This document shows positions 61,401 to 62,945 of a stretch of DNA of 62,945 nucleotides, in pieces. The position numbers and the translations under genes were made by a program. Numbering within the stretch: position 1 is the first letter of the stretch; every line of letters begins with the position of its first letter. This DNA comes from Draconibacterium sediminis (GTDB lineage: Bacteria > Bacteroidota > Bacteroidia > Bacteroidales > Prolixibacteraceae): positions 1-62,945 of the forward strand of contig NZ_JRHC01000011.1 in assembly GCF_000949475.1 (NCBI RefSeq), written 5' to 3'. The notes under the pieces are model-generated. The model had not been told where the DNA came from. It saw only the letters and a program-made list of their open reading frames with translations, and did not search any database.

Positions 61401-62489
61401 ATGAAAACAGGAGCAGACAATCGTGTTTCTGATGAGGGGCACATCTATACATTAGCAGAAAACGGGACACAAAAAACGGGACAAATCCCCTCAATCGCTC
61501 TGGTATCGGGAAAAGGGACAGATATTTCAGAACAAAAACCGTTAGCAAATAGAGCCAGAAGAAAACTAATAACCCGGAAAATGGTTTTGTCATTGATTGA
61601 TGTTGCTAAGGAAAAAGGAGAAGCGGAAAGAATACAGGCATATTGGAATGCTTACCATTGCCTGAACAATGTTATCGTTTCTGATGGTAAAATGTACGGT
61701 AAGTACTGTAAAAACCGATTCTGTACTATTTGCAATGCCATTCGTAAAGCCGATATGATTAAGCGATATTACCCGGTTATGTCGCAATGGGAGGATGTGC
61801 AGTTTGTAACACTAACTGTTAAATCCTGCAAAGAAAATCTACTCTATGAAAGAATGGGACGAATGCTAAGGGCTTTTGATCGCATTCATAATCGATGCAA
61901 AAAAAGACACCAACGGGGCAAAGGAATAAAACTTGTAGGTGTTAAATCGTTGGAGTGCAACTTCAATCCAGAGATGAAAACATACAATCCCCACTATCAT
62001 CTAATTGTTCCAAGTAAAGAAGTTGCAGAGTTATTAAAAAAAGAATGGTTAAAACAGTGGCGGCCAATACCTCATAAAAATAGCACCAGATATAAATATA
62101 CCAATCCAGCAGCTCAAAAAATTATTGCAGTTTACAACTTAGAAACCGCATTAATCGAAACCATAAAATACGGCAGTAAGATATTTACCGAACCCGATGT
62201 GTATAAAAAAAGCCAACTGAAAGTACCACCAAAGATTTACGCCCGAGCTTTAGATAATATATTGGTTGCAATGAAAGGTTACCGGATATTCGACCGCTTT
62301 GGCTTCAATTTACCTAAACATACAACAAATAGGAGTACTAAAATAGTAACTAATTTTGAGGGCTGGACGTTTCCGAAAGATAGTTATGATTGGGTGAACG
62401 ACGAAACAGGTGAAGTTTTAACCGGTTATTTACCCCCTATCCAATTAAACTTTTTACTAACTGAATGTATTGATTTGAAGTGTTGCTAA
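61401..62489 (+). CDS. HUH-type rolling-circle replication initiator (Rep)
   Basis: A 362-residue Rep of the pUB110-like class. A zinc-knuckle CKNRFCTIC (Cys103, Cys108, Cys111) precedes the TLT strand (FVTLTV, 135-140) of motif I. Motif II is NPHYHLIV with the metal-binding His198 and His200. Motif III is ETIKYGSK with the nicking Tyr257 and Lys260. It would nick one strand at a double-strand origin and drive rolling-circle replication of the excised circle, and might be used for mobilisation. The presence of Rep in an integrated element suggests a replicative ICE/IME or an integrated plasmid. Confidence 0.9.
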   Translation: MKTGADNRVSDEGHIYTLAENGTQKTGQIPSIALVSGKGTDISEQKPLANRARRKLITRKMVLSLIDVAKEKGEAERIQAYWNAYHCLNNVIVSDGKMYGKYCKNRFCTICNAIRKADMIKRYYPVMSQWEDVQFVTLTVKSCKENLLYERMGRMLRAFDRIHNRCKKRHQRGKGIKLVGVKSLECNFNPEMKTYNPHYHLIVPSKEVAELLKKEWLKQWRPIPHKNSTRYKYTNPAAQKIIAVYNLETALIETIKYGSKIFTEPDVYKKSQLKVPPKIYARALDNILVAMKGYRIFDRFGFNLPKHTTNRSTKIVTNFEGWTFPKDSYDWVNDETGEVLTGYLPPIQLNFLLTECIDLKCC

Positions 62490-62518
62490 TCTCTACGGGA
62501 AACTAATCCCGTAGAGAT
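62489..62518 (+). other. Perfect hairpin abutting the Rep stop codon
   Basis: ATCTCTACGGG-AAACTAAT-CCCGTAGAGAT, an 11-bp perfect stem that begins in the stop codon of rep. No T-run follows, so it is not a standard intrinsic terminator. It could be a replication-origin hairpin, the end of the element or an RNA stabiliser. Confidence 0.6.
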
Positions 62519-62623
62519 AAGAAGTCAAAAATTTGTTCACAACCACATCCAAATTAAAACCGCAATGAAAGCCATCATGGTTTAAGAATTCATATTAAAA
62601 ATCAGTTGATAATCTGGTGATCT

Positions 62624-62945
62624 CTAATGTCTTTTATAAATTAATTTACCACTATAGACCTCATTACCAAGTTTCATCTTATATATATATATTTCACTCA
62701 CTCTATCTCTTGGGATAAATTGAACATCGTACGAAAGTCCTCCTTCAACGGAATTTTCAAAAATAGTTTGAACCTTTCTTCCAGATACATCATAAATATC
62801 TATCCTTACATTGGTATCTTCAGGTGATTCAAATTCAAACTTAATCCAATCTGAGAATGGATTTGGATAAACCTTCAAGGCACTGGTTTCTATATGTTCT
62901 ACTTCATTTTTTTCAACTTCGGAAGAACTAAATTCAACTGATTTT
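62624..62945 (-). CDS. C-terminus of a T9SS-exported protein (partial)
   Basis: The frame is open from the window end and closes at 62624. The final roughly 85 residues form a type A T9SS sorting domain (LKVYPNPFSDWIKFEFESPED, then VRIDIYDVSGRKVQTIFEN and YIYKMKLGNEVYSGKLIYKR). It is preceded by a Glu/Ser-rich linker (EFSSSEVEKNEVEHIETSA). The catalytic or binding part lies outside the window, so the function is unknown. It is convergent with the element's rep gene and is probably resident chromosome. Confidence 0.85.
   Translation of the reverse strand, partial: KSVEFSSSEVEKNEVEHIETSALKVYPNPFSDWIKFEFESPEDTNVRIDIYDVSGRKVQTIFENSVEGGLSYDVQFIPRDRVSEIYIYKMKLGNEVYSGKLIYKRH

Larger units (their letters stand above)
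58284..62518 (+). mobile_element. Small integrative element (tyrosine recombinase, unknown protein, Xis-like, HUH Rep)
   Basis: Four co-oriented genes, AT-rich relative to both flanks, encode a complete integration/replication set but no conjugation genes. This matches integrative mobilizable or satellite-like elements of Bacteroidota that borrow transfer functions. The left edge is set at the GTTACC repeats and the right edge at the hairpin after the Rep gene; both are provisional, as no clear direct-repeat att pair was found in the window. Confidence 0.7.

Overview
The window comes from a Bacteroidota chromosome, most likely a marine or sediment Marinilabiliales/Prolixibacteraceae-type organism. 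This is an inference from several signs. There is a SusC/SusD pair with its own ECF sigma factor and FecR anti-sigma. Type IX secretion C-terminal domains occur on two proteins. A DUF5916 outer-membrane protein and sulfatases are present. Several promoters carry the Bacteroidota -7 box TAnnTTTG. Base composition is moderate to AT-rich.

Layout. 0-4.2 kb: a truncated, repeat-built exported protein (minus) and an NhaC-type Na+/H+ antiporter (plus). 4.3-12.7 kb: a minus-strand uptake locus in the order ECF sigma, FecR, SusC, SusD, then a terminator and a Tat-exported Gfo/Idh/MocA oxidoreductase. 12.8-22 kb: a plus-strand lone E2-type acyltransferase, then a LacI-led sugar-acid operon (LacI regulator, SDR D-mannonate oxidoreductase-like, PfkB kinase, LarA-type nickel epimerase/racemase homologue, Gfo/Idh/MocA, PdxB, 6-phosphogluconate dehydrogenase). 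22-27.6 kb: a minus-strand MDR dehydrogenase, a MATE exporter and a DUF5916 protein, with an orphan terminator between the first two that may end a small RNA. 27.9-33 kb: a three-subunit biotin-dependent acyl-CoA carboxylase operon and the rpsF-rpsR-rplI ribosomal operon. 33-42.5 kb: an unusual LuxR-type regulator, a lipoprotein, a large repeat-bearing secreted subtilase, a DUF2202 lipoprotein and an exported peroxiredoxin. 42.5-49 kb: a GT39-type membrane glycosyltransferase, two S1 sulfatases and an esterase (all minus).

49-53.4 kb is accessory DNA. Four AT-rich minus-strand genes are separated by palindromic spacers. Two of these spacers fold into long bulged hairpins resembling integron attC sites. 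Upstream lies an array of at least eight 42-bp units, several containing a 20-nt palindrome. 53.6-57.9 kb: a DUF3737, EamA, DUF418, MalY/PatB operon. 58.1-62.5 kb: a small integrative element with a tyrosine recombinase (its frame broken exactly at an A AAA AAC slippery heptamer), an unknown 470-residue protein, an excisionase-like HTH protein and an HUH rolling-circle Rep. It is preceded by GTTACC iteron-like repeats and by a 20-nt match to a tmRNA 5' end. The window closes in the C-terminus of a T9SS-exported protein.

The most interesting hypotheses are three. First, the sugar-acid operon may run uronate-derived D-mannonate through a nickel-dependent 2-epimerase to D-gluconate and then into the oxidative pentose phosphate route. 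Second, the 49-53.4 kb block may be an integrase-less cassette array. Third, the integrase may be expressed by programmed -1 frameshifting. Against the third, two other genes in the window also look one nucleotide out of frame near their starts, so uncorrected sequence error must be excluded.
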